A DNA stretch of 64,000 nucleotides from Nitrospinae bacterium AH_259_B05_G02_I21 (GCA_027717595.1 JALLOF010000006.1:17319-81318); one strand, 5' to 3'; counted from the first letter of the stretch, positions 1-9,674 are shown. A program made the numbers and translations. The notes: generated by a model not told the origin, from the sequence alone.

Positions 1-73
1 GCCCGCCGATATCGTGCAAAGCGAACGGGCGCGGCGCATATATCTCGGCGAGCGGTTCACCTTGACTCCCTGA
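1..73 (+). CDS. lptB: LptB C-terminal end (partial)
   Basis: The first bases read in frame 2 as a C-terminal tail containing SERARRIYLGERFTL before a TGA at 71-73. This matches the usual end of LptB, the ATPase of the Lpt transporter that moves LPS to the outer membrane, whose last residues are typically R-x-Y-L-G-x-x-F. The position directly before rpoN is the standard lptB-rpoN-hpf order in Gram-negative bacteria, and context carries much of this call. Only about 23 codons are visible, so nothing can be said of the ATPase motifs. Confidence 0.75.
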   Translation, partial: PADIVQSERARRIYLGERFTLTP

Positions 74-101
74 CCCCCTCGCTTCGGAGGAACACCGCAC
101 C

Positions 102-1523
102 ATGGCATTGGAAGCCCGCCTGCAGCTGAAGCAGACGCAAAAGCTCGTTATGACGCAGATGCTGCAGCAGGCGATCAAACTTCTTCCCCTCTCGCGGCTC
201 GAGCTGGTCCAAACCATCCGCAACGAACTGGTTGAGAACCCCCTGCTGGAAGAGATGCTCCTTGAAGAAGACGAGGCTGCCAGCACCGATCAGGAAGATT
301 CGATCACCGACGATGAAGGACAAGAGGCGGGTGAGCTCGATGGCGATATCGATTGGGACGTCTACATGCAGGATATGAGGGAGATGGGGTTCTCGGGGAC
401 CGACAGGCAAGAATTCCCTTCCTATGAATCCACCCTTTCGCCTCAGCTCTCCCTCGGCGACCACCTCCTTTGGCAACTCAACCTTTCGGTTCCCGACGAG
501 ACTACCAGGGAGATAGGGACTTATCTCATTGGCAATATCGACGAGGGGGGCTACCTCACCACATCGGTTGAAGAGGTGGCTCAGAGCTTGAATGTCGGCC
601 TTGAGCAGGTCGAGGACGCTTTGCAGCTCATCCAGGGCTTCGATCCCACAGGGGTCGCCAGCCGAAGCCTGAAAGAATGCCTCCTAATCCAGATTCGCCA
701 GGGAGAGTTGGCTGGAAGCGTTGTTGAACCGGTCGTTGAGAAGCACCTGGAGAAGCTTAATGAGCAGCATTTTCCTCGTATTGCCCGCGACCTGGGGGTG
801 AGCCTAGAAGAGATTATCCAGTCGGTCCAGACAATTCGAAAGCTCGATCCGAAGCCGGGATTGCGCTTTTCGCCCGAGTCCTCTGGCTACATCATCCCTG
901 ATGTGATTGTGCTCAAGGTGGGTGACGAGTACCAGATTTTTTTCAATGACGAAGGGGTGCCGCGGTTACGGGTTAGTCCCTATTACCACAACATGCTCAA
1001 TAGTAAAGACTCCCTTCAGCCGGAGGCACGAAAGTTCATTGAGGAAAAATTTCGCTCGGCCATCTGGTTGATTAAATCCATCGAGCAGCGGCGCCAAACC
1101 CTCTTCAAGGTCGCCAGAAGCCTGGTGCGCTACCAACGCGAATTCCTGGACAAGGGGACCGCGCACCTCCGCCCGCTCATTCTCAAGGATGTGGCCGAGG
1201 ATATCGAAATGCACGAGTCCACAGTGAGCCGCGTCACGACCAATAAGTACATGCACACACCGCAGGGGATTTTTGAGCTCAAGTATTTCTTCCACAGTGG
1301 AATTGATTCCCTGGAAGGGGACACGATGAGCTCCGTCACGGTGAAAGATATGATCAGGAGGCTCGTGGATAGTGAGGACCCCAGGGAACCGTTGACCGAC
1401 CAGCAAATTGTAGGGCGGCTCGGCGAAGAAAACGTTCGGCTCGCTCGCCGCACTGTGACCAAGTATCGGAAGGAGTTGAAAATTCTTCAATCTAGTCGCC
1501 GACGACGGATTTATACGTTGTAA
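102..1523 (+). CDS. rpoN: RNA polymerase sigma-54 factor RpoN
   Basis: Sigma-54 directs RNA polymerase to -24/-12 promoters and needs an AAA+ activator to open them. Of 473 codons, residues about 3-50 form the glutamine- and leucine-rich region I (QLKQTQKLVMTQMLQQAI). An acidic region II follows, then the core-binding region, and the RpoN box ARRTVTKYRK lies at residues 448-457 near the C terminus. The ATG at 102 has GGAGG upstream at about 86. It follows lptB by 28 bases and leads into hpf and the PTS regulatory genes, the usual rpoN cluster. The only NtrC-type regulator in this window (39226-41415) lacks the sigma-54 contact loop, so partner activators must lie elsewhere. Confidence 0.97.
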   Translation: MALEARLQLKQTQKLVMTQMLQQAIKLLPLSRLELVQTIRNELVENPLLEEMLLEEDEAASTDQEDSITDDEGQEAGELDGDIDWDVYMQDMREMGFSGTDRQEFPSYESTLSPQLSLGDHLLWQLNLSVPDETTREIGTYLIGNIDEGGYLTTSVEEVAQSLNVGLEQVEDALQLIQGFDPTGVASRSLKECLLIQIRQGELAGSVVEPVVEKHLEKLNEQHFPRIARDLGVSLEEIIQSVQTIRKLDPKPGLRFSPESSGYIIPDVIVLKVGDEYQIFFNDEGVPRLRVSPYYHNMLNSKDSLQPEARKFIEEKFRSAIWLIKSIEQRRQTLFKVARSLVRYQREFLDKGTAHLRPLILKDVAEDIEMHESTVSRVTTNKYMHTPQGIFELKYFFHSGIDSLEGDTMSSVTVKDMIRRLVDSEDPREPLTDQQIVGRLGEENVRLARRTVTKYRKELKILQSSRRRRIYTL

Positions 1524-1570
1524 GGCCCAGAGGGGAGCCTTTAAGCGAGCTTGCAAGGGAAGAAGGGCCG

Positions 1571-1870
1571 ATGCAGGTTAGCGTAACCGCTCGAAGATTG
1601 GAGATGACGCCTGAGTTGAAAACCTTTGCCGAAGAGAAGGTACGGAAGATCACCAAGCACTTGGATCGGGTGATCGATGCCCATATCGTCCTCTCCGTCG
1701 AGAAGTACCGTCACGCGGCCGAGGTCACCATCAATGTGAATGGTTTCCTTATCCACGGAGAAGAGGTCTCCTCCGATATCTATACATCCATTGAGCAGGT
1801 CATGCATAAAATAGATGCGCAGATTAAGAAATATAAATCGAAGCTCATCAAGAAGGGTCGACACCAGTGA
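1571..1870 (+). CDS. hpf: Ribosome hibernation promoting factor, short form
   Basis: A 99-residue HPF/YfiA family protein. It binds the decoding region of the 30S subunit and shuts down or dimerises ribosomes in slow growth. The beta-alpha-beta-beta-beta-alpha fold is recognisable (MQVSVTARRLEMTPELK at the start, DAHIVLSVEK and AEVTINVNG strands) with a basic C-terminal helix. It lacks the C-terminal dimerisation domain of long HPF, as in gamma- and deltaproteobacteria. It lies 47 bases after rpoN in the canonical rpoN-hpf-ptsN order and is probably co-transcribed. Confidence 0.95.
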   Translation: MQVSVTARRLEMTPELKTFAEEKVRKITKHLDRVIDAHIVLSVEKYRHAAEVTINVNGFLIHGEEVSSDIYTSIEQVMHKIDAQIKKYKSKLIKKGRHQ

Positions 1871-2000
1871 GGGGGACTAACTGCGTCTTTAAGCACGAAC
1901 AGAGTTGTCGTCTCAAGATGCAGGAAGAGGGCTACGATGCCTTGAGGGAACCGGAGCTCGTATAATAGGGGCTTCGCGTCTAGCCTTCGGGAGAATGCTG

Positions 2001-2465
2001 ATGAAAATTGTCGATATCCTTTCCAAGGACGCCGTGAAAGTCGATCTTCAGGCGCGCGATAAGAAAAGCGCCATTGAGGAGATTTCCGAATTAGTCGTAC
2101 GGAGTGCGGGCCTCACCGATAAACAAGTGATCGTACAGGTCCTGATGGAGCGGGAGGCTCTTGGTTCGACGGGCATAGGGCTCAATGTGGCGATCCCTCA
2201 CGCTAAGCTCCAAGGAGTTGATAGTATTATCGCGGCCCTCGCTCGCTCGAAAGAGGGTATTGATTTTGGCTCCATCGATGGCCAACCCGTCATGCTCTTC
2301 TTTGTTCTAATCAGCGGGGTCAACACGGCGGGAAACCATCTCAAGGCCTTGGCCAAGATCTCTCGTCTGTTGAAAAACGACGAGACGCGCGAGGCCCTCA
2401 TCTCGTGCAACTGTAGTGTCGAGATGTATGAGATTGTCTCCCGCGAGGAAAGCAAGCTCGATTGA
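2001..2465 (+). CDS. ptsN: PTS IIA-like nitrogen regulatory protein PtsN
   Basis: A 154-residue EIIA-Ntr protein, the end acceptor of the nitrogen-related phosphotransferase chain. The phosphoacceptor is His67 in NVAIPHAKL, with the family signature GSTGIGLNVAIPHAKL around it. An open frame extends upstream to 1905, but the ATG at 2001 has GGGAG at 1989-1993 and gives the normal family start MKIVDIL. It is followed 15 bases later by hprK. The family regulates potassium transport, sigma-54 functions and envelope stress in other bacteria. The EI partner (ptsP or ptsI) is not in the window. Confidence 0.94.
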   Translation: MKIVDILSKDAVKVDLQARDKKSAIEEISELVVRSAGLTDKQVIVQVLMEREALGSTGIGLNVAIPHAKLQGVDSIIAALARSKEGIDFGSIDGQPVMLFFVLISGVNTAGNHLKALAKISRLLKNDETREALISCNCSVEMYEIVSREESKLD

Positions 2466-2480
2466 GGTCGTGGGGCCCCA

Positions 2481-3446
2481 ATGGAATATCTCCTTGTTAA
2501 GGACCTATTAGCGGACCAAGCGGTGCCTTTGCCGATTGAGCTCCTTGCCGGCAGTGCGGGGCTTGGAAATCCGATTCGCAGCCCGCGTATCCAGAAATAC
2601 GGCCTGGCTTTGGCCGGCTACACCGAATACCTCCACCCTGACCGGGTCCAGATTTTAGGAAAAACGGAGCTTTCCTATTTGGCTTCCCTTCCCGAGGACC
2701 GCCAGGACGAGGTCTTGCGCCACTACTGTTCGTTTCCAATATGTTGCTTCCTCGTCACTCAAGATCTCCAGGTCCCTCCACGGCTTCTAGGGTTGGTCGA
2801 AGAGTGCAACATCCCGCTTCTGAGGAGTCCGTGGCCCAGCTCGGTCTGCATCACCCGCCTGGAGGACTACCTTGAAGAGCGGCTGGCTCCTGAAGTGAGC
2901 CTCCATGCCGTGTTGGTGGACGTCTACGGGGTCGGGTGTCTCATCGTTGGTAAAAGCGGCATTGGCAAGAGCGAGATGGCCTTGCACCTCGTGGCCCGGG
3001 GGCACCGGTTGGTGGCTGACGATGTCGTGGAGATCCGACTCAAGGGCATGACGCTTCTCGGCAGCGGGGCGGAACTGCTGCGATACCACATGGAGATTCG
3101 AGGCCTTGGCATTATCAACATCCGCGACCTCTTCGGGGTCGGGGCGGTTCGCTCGACTAAACGGATTGATCTGGTGATTCGCCTTGAAGAATGGGATCCG
3201 ACCGATCCCTACGATCGGCTCGGGCTCGATGAGGAGTCATACGATATCCTAGGCCTCCCCGTCCCGTCGGTTAGGATTCCCATCCGCCCTGGCAGGAACA
3301 TCACCACCATCATAGAGGTCGCCGCCCGCAATAAATTGCTGAAAGCCATGGGCTACTACCCCGGCCAGGAATTCGATCAAAAGCTCTCGGAGCACCTTGT
3401 CAAGGCCGATTACTATCCTCCGTCCGAAGAGGTGAGGCCCGAATGA
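2481..3446 (+). CDS. hprK: HPr kinase/phosphorylase
   Basis: A 321-residue bifunctional enzyme that phosphorylates HPr on its regulatory serine and reverses the reaction. The N-terminal domain (about 1-130) is followed by the catalytic domain: H142 in LHAVLVDVYG, Walker A GKSGIGKS at 157-164, the Asp pair at 180-181, and the family signature MEIRGLGIINIRDLFG at 204-219. The stop overlaps the rapZ start by four bases (ATGA), which indicates translational coupling. A candidate substrate, HPr at 5028-5309, keeps the target serine (Ser49). Confidence 0.96.
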   Translation: MEYLLVKDLLADQAVPLPIELLAGSAGLGNPIRSPRIQKYGLALAGYTEYLHPDRVQILGKTELSYLASLPEDRQDEVLRHYCSFPICCFLVTQDLQVPPRLLGLVEECNIPLLRSPWPSSVCITRLEDYLEERLAPEVSLHAVLVDVYGVGCLIVGKSGIGKSEMALHLVARGHRLVADDVVEIRLKGMTLLGSGAELLRYHMEIRGLGIINIRDLFGVGAVRSTKRIDLVIRLEEWDPTDPYDRLGLDEESYDILGLPVPSVRIPIRPGRNITTIIEVAARNKLLKAMGYYPGQEFDQKLSEHLVKADYYPPSEEVRPE

Positions 3447-4312
3447 AGCCCCTCTGGTTCGTCATCGTGACCGGGCTTTCGGGCTCGGGCAAGACTACCG
3501 CGATTAAAGTCTTCGAGGACCTGGGGTTTTTCTGCGTAGACAACCTCCCCACGGCCTTGATCATGACCTTCGCCGATCTATGCAGCCAGGCCAAAGAGGA
3601 TATCCAACGGATTGCTTTGGGCGTTGACATCCGAACCCAGGGGGGACTTGGAAACCTGCCCGAGGCCTTACAGCGGCTCACGGACCAGGGTCATCGCGTC
3701 GACATCCTCTTTCTCGACGCACGTGAAGAAATTTTGATTCGCCGCTACAGCGAAACGCGCCGGCGCCACCCACTCGATACGGGCGAGCTAAGTGTGGTGG
3801 AAGCCATCCAACGCGAGCGAGAAGAGCTGCTCTACTTGCGAAACATGGCGACCAAGATTCTCGACTCCTCCGAGTACACCATCCACCAGCTCAGAGACGT
3901 CATCCATTCGTGGTTTGTGGAGCCGGAAGGGGATCGGGGGATGAACGTCGCCGTCATGTCCTTCGGCTTCAAATACGGCATCCCCCTGAATGCCGACTGC
4001 GTGTTCGATGTGCGCTTTTTGCCCAATCCGCACTTCGAACCGGAGCTCAAAGAGCATTCGGGCAATGACCATCGAGTGGTCGAGTTCGTCTTAACCAGTT
4101 CCATCGCCGCGGAAATCCTTCCCAGACTCAAAGGATTCCTAGAGGCCGCTTTGCCGCATTACGTCCAGGAGGGCAAGGCCTACCTGACCGTCGGCGTCGG
4201 CTGTACTGGAGGTAGGCACCGCTCAGTGGTGGTCGCCAACGAGGTCGGGGATTTCCTCAAATCGCAGGGGTATTCCGTCACGATTCACCATCGAGATATC
4301 AATAAGGATTAG
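3443..4312 (+). CDS. rapZ: RNase adapter / nucleotide-binding protein RapZ
   Basis: A 289-residue RapZ/YvcJ family protein. In Escherichia coli RapZ delivers the small RNA GlmZ to RNase E and senses glucosamine-6-phosphate, so it controls the supply of envelope precursors. The N-terminal P-loop is GLSGSGKT at 11-18, followed by ALGVDIRTQ and the C-terminal motif GCTGGRHRSVV that shapes the ligand pocket. It is coupled to hprK by overlapping start and stop. Whether the RNA-adapter role holds here is inference; the family is certain. Confidence 0.95.
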   Translation: MKPLWFVIVTGLSGSGKTTAIKVFEDLGFFCVDNLPTALIMTFADLCSQAKEDIQRIALGVDIRTQGGLGNLPEALQRLTDQGHRVDILFLDAREEILIRRYSETRRRHPLDTGELSVVEAIQREREELLYLRNMATKILDSSEYTIHQLRDVIHSWFVEPEGDRGMNVAVMSFGFKYGIPLNADCVFDVRFLPNPHFEPELKEHSGNDHRVVEFVLTSSIAAEILPRLKGFLEAALPHYVQEGKAYLTVGVGCTGGRHRSVVVANEVGDFLKSQGYSVTIHHRDINKD

Positions 4313-4327
4313 CTGGGGAGTTCAACC

Positions 4328-4735
4328 ATGATTGGTGTGGTCGTCGTGGCCCACGGAGGGCTGGCCCACGAGTTCCTGAAAACGACCGAATCGATTGTCG
4401 GCCCCTTGGAGAACTTCACGGCGGTTTCGCTCCAAGGGGATTGGGAGGCCGACCAGGCACGCCAGGCGATCCAAGAGGCGATTCGCAAAGTGGACAAGGG
4501 CGATGGCGTGCTCTTGTTGACCGACCTTTTCGGTGGGACGCCTTCCAATATCTGCCTCTCCTTTCTTGAGGGTGGGAACGTCGAAGTGATCAGCGGCGTC
4601 AATCTCCCTATGCTGATTAAGCTCCCTTCTTTCACCGACGAACGCAAACTCCAAGAGGCAGCAATGCTCGCTATGGAGCATGGAAAGCGAAACATCTCCG
4701 TTGCCAGTCAACGGCTCTACGAGGAGAACACGTGA
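4328..4735 (+). CDS. PTS mannose-family EIIA component
   Basis: A 135-residue EIIA-Man domain protein. The phosphoacceptor histidine is His9 in MIGVVVVAHGG, and the DLFGGTPSN motif typical of the family is present. In complete systems EIIA-Man receives phosphate from HPr and passes it to EIIB for sugar uptake. No EIIB, EIIC or EIID gene follows here; a 292-base gene-free gap leads to HPr. This suggests a purely regulatory role with HprK, RapZ and EIIA-Ntr. The start 15 bases after rapZ indicates one operon. Confidence 0.93.
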   Translation: MIGVVVVAHGGLAHEFLKTTESIVGPLENFTAVSLQGDWEADQARQAIQEAIRKVDKGDGVLLLTDLFGGTPSNICLSFLEGGNVEVISGVNLPMLIKLPSFTDERKLQEAAMLAMEHGKRNISVASQRLYEENT

Positions 4736-5027
4736 GCCCTCCACCCGTCTCGGCCTCATCGTTGCCGGGATGTGGAAGGAGAGACTCTCCTATGACCGTC
4801 TCTTCATAAGACCGGCCTCGTTCTTCTGCTTGGCCAGACAGCATGACGAGAGGAATGTAGACGTCACGTTCGTAACCTCCTGGGCCTTTGCCTTGAAGAG
4901 CACAGCAACAGGTGGAGGTTCCGAAGAGGTCCCAGTTCCTGGGCCCCGAGCGGCCGGAAAGAATCCTGGGGATTGGTTGACACAATCTGGCGACTGTGAT
5001 AAGTAGGCTCATCTTGCAGGACATCGG
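4736..5027 (+). other. Gene-free gap between EIIA-Man and HPr
   Basis: About 290 bases without a convincing coding frame. Reading frames through it have no recognisable PTS motif and no sensible codon pattern. In related gene clusters EIIB-EIIC-EIID genes can lie at this point, so the gap may mark their loss. I see no clear terminator. The last bases (AGGACATCGG before ATG 5028) may supply the ribosome binding site of the HPr gene. Confidence 0.5.
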
Positions 5028-5309
5028 ATGGCAAAAGACCACTCGGCAACGGTCACCATTCGGAATCGACTTGGGCTTCACGCTCGGGCCGCCAACCTGT
5101 TCGTCCGCACGGCGAATCAGTTCAAGGCGGAGATCACGGTAGGCAAGGGCCTGCAGAAAGTGAATGGGAAGAGCATATTGGGCATTCTGACCCTTGCGGC
5201 AGGATATAATTCCAAGATCACCATTGAGGCCGAAGGAGAAGAGGCCGAAGAGGCGGTGGAAGCCTTGGCCCATCTCGTTCGAGACCGCTTTGAAGAAGGC
5301 GATGGATAG
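5028..5309 (+). CDS. ptsH: Phosphocarrier protein HPr
   Basis: A 93-residue HPr protein. His18 in RLGLHARAA is the EI-dependent phosphorylation site and Ser49 in VNGKSILGI is the HprK target, so both regulatory inputs are preserved. It is slightly longer than classical HPr (about 85-88 residues) because of an acidic C-terminal tail. A ptsI gene usually follows HPr, but metK follows here, so EI must be encoded elsewhere or be PtsP. Confidence 0.95.
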   Translation: MAKDHSATVTIRNRLGLHARAANLFVRTANQFKAEITVGKGLQKVNGKSILGILTLAAGYNSKITIEAEGEEAEEAVEALAHLVRDRFEEGDG

Positions 5310-5331
5310 CGGTGGTCTTTTAGACCTCCGC
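5309..5331 (+). other. Hairpin between ptsH and metK
   Basis: GCGGTGGTC at 5309-5317 and GACCTCCGC at 5323-5331 pair in eight of nine positions around a TTTTA loop. There is no following U-tract, so it is not a standard terminator. It may stabilise the 3' end of the upstream message or modulate metK expression. The metK ribosome binding site (GGAAGGAGAGG) lies just after it. Confidence 0.5.
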
Positions 5332-5352
5332 TGAGGGAAGGAGAGGGGTCCC

Positions 5353-6522
5353 ATGAGCCCTCGCAATTACTTTTTCACCTCGGAATCGGTTGTGGAAGGA
5401 CATCCCGACAAGGTGGCGGATCAGATTTCTGACGCCGTCTTGGATGCGATCCTTGAGGAAGACCCTTACGGGCGGGTCGCCTGTGAAACCTTGGTGACAA
5501 CGGGGCTGGCATTCCTCGCTGGAGAGATAACGACCAAATGTTACGTCGATATACCTAAGATCGTCAGGGAAACGATCCGCGAGGTCGGCTACACCAGGGC
5601 CAAATACGGCTTCGACTACGAGACGTGCGCGGTCATAACCTCGATTGACGAACAATCCCCGGATATCGCGCTCGGGGTGGATGAGCTGCCCGGCGAGCAA
5701 GAGCAGGGGGCGGGAGACCAGGGGATTATGTTTGGGTACGCCACCGACGAGACGCCTGAGCTGATGCCCATGCCCATTCTCCTGGCGCACAAATTGGCGA
5801 AGCAGCTGGCCGATGTGCGCAAGCAGGATATCCTCCATTACCTTCGGCCAGATGGGAAATCGCAAGTCACGGTGGAGTATGTCAACGGCAAGCCGCTTCG
5901 GGTCGATACGATTGTCATCGCCTGCCAGCATAGCGACGACGTAACCTTGCAAGAGATTCGCGAGGACGTCATTGAGAAGGTGATTAAGCCCATCGTCCCA
6001 CACGAGTTTCTGGATGAGGAAAACGTGACCTATCACATCAATCCCACGGGCCGGTTCGTCCACGGCGGGCCCAAGGCCGACTGCGGCCTCACAGGGCGCA
6101 AGATCATCGTCGATACTTACGGTGGTGTCGGCAGCCACGGCGGCGGGGCCTTCTCGGGCAAGGACCCATCGAAGGTCGACCGCTCGGCCTCCTACATGGC
6201 CCGGTACGTCGCGAAAAACATAGTCGTCTCCGGTATCGCTGATAAGTGTGAGGTCCAGCTCTCCTACGCCATCGGTATCCCCGATCCGGTCAGCATTCTC
6301 ATCGACACCTACGGTACAGAAAAGATCGACCCCGATCGGATTGTCGAGATTGTCCGGGACAACTTCTCCTTCAAGCCCAAGTCCATGATCGAATACCTCG
6401 ACCTCAGGCGGCCGATCTACAAAAAGACGGCCGTCTACGGGCACTTTGGGCGGGAGGAGCCGGAGTTCACCTGGGAGCGGACCGATATGGCCGAAACCCT
6501 CCGGAAAGACGCTGACCTTTAA
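5353..6522 (+). CDS. metK: S-adenosylmethionine synthetase
   Basis: A 389-residue enzyme that makes S-adenosylmethionine from methionine and ATP. Visible signatures are [19 protein letters not shown] near the N terminus, [12 protein letters not shown] (methionine/ATP site), and the glycine-rich loop [20 protein letters not shown]. Length and motifs are normal for the family. It lies 31 bases ahead of ahcY, so synthesis of the methyl donor and recycling of its product are encoded together. Confidence 0.97.
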   Translation: MSPRNYFFTSESVVEGHPDKVADQISDAVLDAILEEDPYGRVACETLVTTGLAFLAGEITTKCYVDIPKIVRETIREVGYTRAKYGFDYETCAVITSIDEQSPDIALGVDELPGEQEQGAGDQGIMFGYATDETPELMPMPILLAHKLAKQLADVRKQDILHYLRPDGKSQVTVEYVNGKPLRVDTIVIACQHSDDVTLQEIREDVIEKVIKPIVPHEFLDEENVTYHINPTGRFVHGGPKADCGLTGRKIIVDTYGGVGSHGGGAFSGKDPSKVDRSASYMARYVAKNIVVSGIADKCEVQLSYAIGIPDPVSILIDTYGTEKIDPDRIVEIVRDNFSFKPKSMIEYLDLRRPIYKKTAVYGHFGREEPEFTWERTDMAETLRKDADL

Positions 6523-6552
6523 CCTGTTGCCCCTCCGGCGAAACGTCACGAT

Positions 6553-7809
6553 ATGGACTTCGATATTGCCGATGTAAACCTGGCCGACGAGGGCCGGCTA
6601 CGCGTGGAATGGGCCGAGCGAAGCATGCCGGTCCTCAAGCAGATTAGGGGCCGCTTCAAGCGGGAAAAGCCCCTCAAAGGTGTCCGTTTAGCGGCCTGTC
6701 TGCACGTAACCACCGAGACGGCTGCCTTGCTTCGCACCCTCAAAGCCGGGGGGGCCGAGTGTGTCGTCTGTGCCTCAAACCCCCTATCAACCCAAGATGA
6801 GGTAGCGGCGACCCTGGTTAGGCACGATGAGATTCCGGTCTTTGCCATCAAGGGCGAGGACAATGAGACGTACTACAACCACCTCTTCAGCGTTTTGGAC
6901 AAGAAACCCACAATCACCATGGACGATGGAGCCGACTTAGTCTCGACCCTCCATACGGACCGCAAGGAGTTGTTATCCAAGATCAGGGGCGGTACCGAGG
7001 AGACCACGACCGGCGTAATTCGGCTGCGCAGTATGGCGGAGAATGGCGTCCTCCGTTACCCCATTATCGCGGTCAACGATGCCCAGACGAAATACCTCTT
7101 TGACAACCGCTATGGGACGGGCCAGAGCACGTTGGACGGGATTGTTAGGGCCACGAACAAGCTCATCGCCGGGAGCGTCTTCGTCGTCTGCGGCTACGGC
7201 TGGTGCGGCCGGGGGGTGGCCATGCGTGCCAGAGGTGCCGGGGCTAGGGTGATCATGACGGAGGTCGATCCCCTGAGGGCCTTGGAGGCCGTCATGGATG
7301 GGTTTGAAGTTCTTCCCATCGGTGAGGCGGCCCCCATCGGGGACATATTCGTCACTGTAACGGGGGATATCCAGGTCATTCGGGCCAGCCACATCAAGAA
7401 GATGAAAGATGGAGCGATTGTTTGTAACTCCGGACACTTCAATGTGGAAATCGATCTTGCCGGCCTGCAGCGCATGACCGTGAAGCGGCGGACCATCAGG
7501 CCCTTCCTCGAGGAATACACGCTGAAAAACTCCCGGTGCATATACATATTAGGCGAAGGAAGACTCATCAACCTTACTGCCGCCGAGGGACACCCATCCA
7601 GCGTGATGGATATGAGCTTCGCCAACCAGGCCTTGGCGGCCGAGTACATTCATCGCCACGGCAAAGGCCTGGAGGCTCGCGTCTACACGGTGCCCGAGGA
7701 GATCGACAAAACCATCGCCTCGCTCAAGCTCAAAGCCCTCGGCGTGAAGATCGACACCCTCACCAAGGAACAGCAACGCTACCTCGCCTCTTGGGAGACG
7801 GGCACCTAG
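6553..7809 (+). CDS. ahcY: Adenosylhomocysteinase
   Basis: A 418-residue S-adenosylhomocysteine hydrolase that splits the methyltransferase by-product into adenosine and homocysteine, using bound NAD. The NAD-binding loop reads [11 protein letters not shown]. Other family blocks include [17 protein letters not shown] and [12 protein letters not shown]. The C terminus stops at YLASWETGT, the shorter form lacking the extra C-terminal segment of eukaryotic-type enzymes. It is directly downstream of metK and completes the activated methyl cycle with it. Confidence 0.96.
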   Translation: MDFDIADVNLADEGRLRVEWAERSMPVLKQIRGRFKREKPLKGVRLAACLHVTTETAALLRTLKAGGAECVVCASNPLSTQDEVAATLVRHDEIPVFAIKGEDNETYYNHLFSVLDKKPTITMDDGADLVSTLHTDRKELLSKIRGGTEETTTGVIRLRSMAENGVLRYPIIAVNDAQTKYLFDNRYGTGQSTLDGIVRATNKLIAGSVFVVCGYGWCGRGVAMRARGAGARVIMTEVDPLRALEAVMDGFEVLPIGEAAPIGDIFVTVTGDIQVIRASHIKKMKDGAIVCNSGHFNVEIDLAGLQRMTVKRRTIRPFLEEYTLKNSRCIYILGEGRLINLTAAEGHPSSVMDMSFANQALAAEYIHRHGKGLEARVYTVPEEIDKTIASLKLKALGVKIDTLTKEQQRYLASWETGT

Positions 7810-7949
7810 CTTCCTGCCGGCTTCCCCGATGCTTGATGCCATCACGACACTGGAAGAGGGCAGGGGGTTCATCGCCTGCTGACGTGTTGCTCGTCGTCCC
7901 CTCCCACCCTTGACAATGCCCACTATGCCTCGTACTATGTAGCAAGCGC

Positions 7950-9674
7950 TTGTCCAGCCGTACCCCCATGGCCTCCCGTTCGCCGTGTGCCTTGCCTATG
8001 GTTAGTCGAACGTCGCGGGCCCGCTTTCTTGCCTTCTTACTGATTTCCCTGTGGCCTCTGCTGCTTGGGTTGCAGAGTTTCAACCAGCAGTACGCCGCGG
8101 CCAAGACGAAATACCTCCACCTGAAGCGCTCCACCTTTCGCCAGACGTTGCCCCAGGAGTGGAATAACCTCATCCAGCAGTTTCAGGCCCTTCTTGATGA
8201 GAAGCCACCGACCTATATTGCCGAGGTCGCCGCGTTCACTCTCGGGCAGGTCTATTACGACCGAGCCCGCACCTTGAAAGACCCCCGAAGCCTCACAGGG
8301 GCCCTCCACTACTTCCATCAAGTGACGGTCCTTTTCCCGCGGGGGCCGTTGGCTGACAACGCCCAGTTTTTAAGCGGGGACATCTATTTCTACGAGATGA
8401 AGGACTATCCTCGAGCCTTCCAGACTTATCGCTACGTTCTAAGAATCTTCCCGAAAGGCGATATGCTGGGCAACGCGCAGCTCCGCCTGCGGGAACTACA
8501 GAAGGTCTATTCTCCACCTCCCGAGGCATTGTCTTCTCCGTCCCCGACACCGCAGAAGAGCCGATCGATCTCAGCAGTCCCGGCCCGAAAGGCCGTCGTC
8601 AAGAGGGTTCGACATTGGTCCAATCGGGCGTACACGCGTGTCGTGGTCGACCTTAGCGGACCCGTGGAGTATACGAAGCGGCGCATCGGGAATCCCGATC
8701 GCATCTATGTGGACCTGCGTCCCGCTCAGTTGAGTACGGCCTTGACGAAGAAGAAGACCTTGGCGGTGAATGATGGGCTCCTCAGGCGCGTTCGCTTCGC
8801 CCAGAATAAGCCAGGCGTAGTCCGCGTTGTCGTGGACATCGAAAGCCTGCATGATTTCAAGATATTCACCCGGACCAACCCCGACCGGCTGACCATCGAT
8901 ATTCACGGTAGACGCCTTGCCACGAAGCGTCCCCTGAAGGATATCGCCATCTGGGGTGAGGGCCCCCACGCTCACACTCCCCAGCCGATTCGAACGATCG
9001 TCCTCGACCCCGGGCATGGAGGGAAGGACCCCGGAGCGGTCGGCCCAAGAGGGCTGACGGAAAAGGATGTCAATCTCGATATTGCCAAGCGACTCCGCCG
9101 CCTGCTGAGCACCGCCAATATTCGAACCATCCTGACCCGGGACCGCGATGTCTTCGTCTCTCTCGAGGAGCGTACAGCCATTGCCAATGTCAACAACGCG
9201 GACCTCTTTATCTCCATCCACGCCAACGCGAGCCGGCACCGAAAGGTCAGCGGCGTCGAGACGTACTTTCTAAACGCCACCGCGGATGAGCACATCTTGA
9301 AGGTCGCCGCCAGGGAGAACAACATCCCGGTCTCCCGGATGACCCTTCTGGATAAGATTCTTTTCGACCTCGGTGCCACCGACAACGCGAGCCGCTCCAT
9401 CCCGCTTGCCAACACCATCCAGGCCTCGATGATACGGTCTCTGTCGCGGCGCTACGGAAGGGTCAACAACCTGGGAGCGAAACCGGGCCCCTTCTATGTT
9501 CTCGTGGGGGCTAAGATGCCCGCAGTTCTTATCGAGACCGCCTTCCTCTCGAACCCGAGGGATGAGGTGAAGCTTAGAAGCAGGGCTTACCGTAAACAAG
9601 TCGCCGAGGCGATATTCCAAGGCATCCGCCAGTACGCACGCAGCCACCGGGTGGCCCTCCAGGTTCGCCGCTGA
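7950..9674 (+). CDS. N-acetylmuramoyl-L-alanine amidase with TPR and AMIN domains
   Basis: A periplasmic peptidoglycan amidase that cuts the bond between the glycan and the stem peptide, usually during cell division. A signal peptide (LAFLLISLWPLLLGL) is followed by a TPR-like segment, an AMIN domain (about residues 200-330) and an Amidase_3 zinc domain. The zinc ligands and catalytic Glu are visible in LDPGHGGKDPGA, GLTEKDVNLDIA, FISIHANAS and VLIETAFLSN. The start is uncertain: TTG 7950, ATG 7968 and ATG 7998 are in frame, none with a good Shine-Dalgarno sequence; 7998 places the signal peptide best. Confidence 0.93.
   Translation: MSSRTPMASRSPCALPMVSRTSRARFLAFLLISLWPLLLGLQSFNQQYAAAKTKYLHLKRSTFRQTLPQEWNNLIQQFQALLDEKPPTYIAEVAAFTLGQVYYDRARTLKDPRSLTGALHYFHQVTVLFPRGPLADNAQFLSGDIYFYEMKDYPRAFQTYRYVLRIFPKGDMLGNAQLRLRELQKVYSPPPEALSSPSPTPQKSRSISAVPARKAVVKRVRHWSNRAYTRVVVDLSGPVEYTKRRIGNPDRIYVDLRPAQLSTALTKKKTLAVNDGLLRRVRFAQNKPGVVRVVVDIESLHDFKIFTRTNPDRLTIDIHGRRLATKRPLKDIAIWGEGPHAHTPQPIRTIVLDPGHGGKDPGAVGPRGLTEKDVNLDIAKRLRRLLSTANIRTILTRDRDVFVSLEERTAIANVNNADLFISIHANASRHRKVSGVETYFLNATADEHILKVAARENNIPVSRMTLLDKILFDLGATDNASRSIPLANTIQASMIRSLSRRYGRVNNLGAKPGPFYVLVGAKMPAVLIETAFLSNPRDEVKLRSRAYRKQVAEAIFQGIRQYARSHRVALQVRR

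Noticed and set aside
5320..6549. A 409-codon minus-strand frame opposite metK
   Set aside because: Shadow of a strongly conserved gene; composition bias keeps the opposite frame open.
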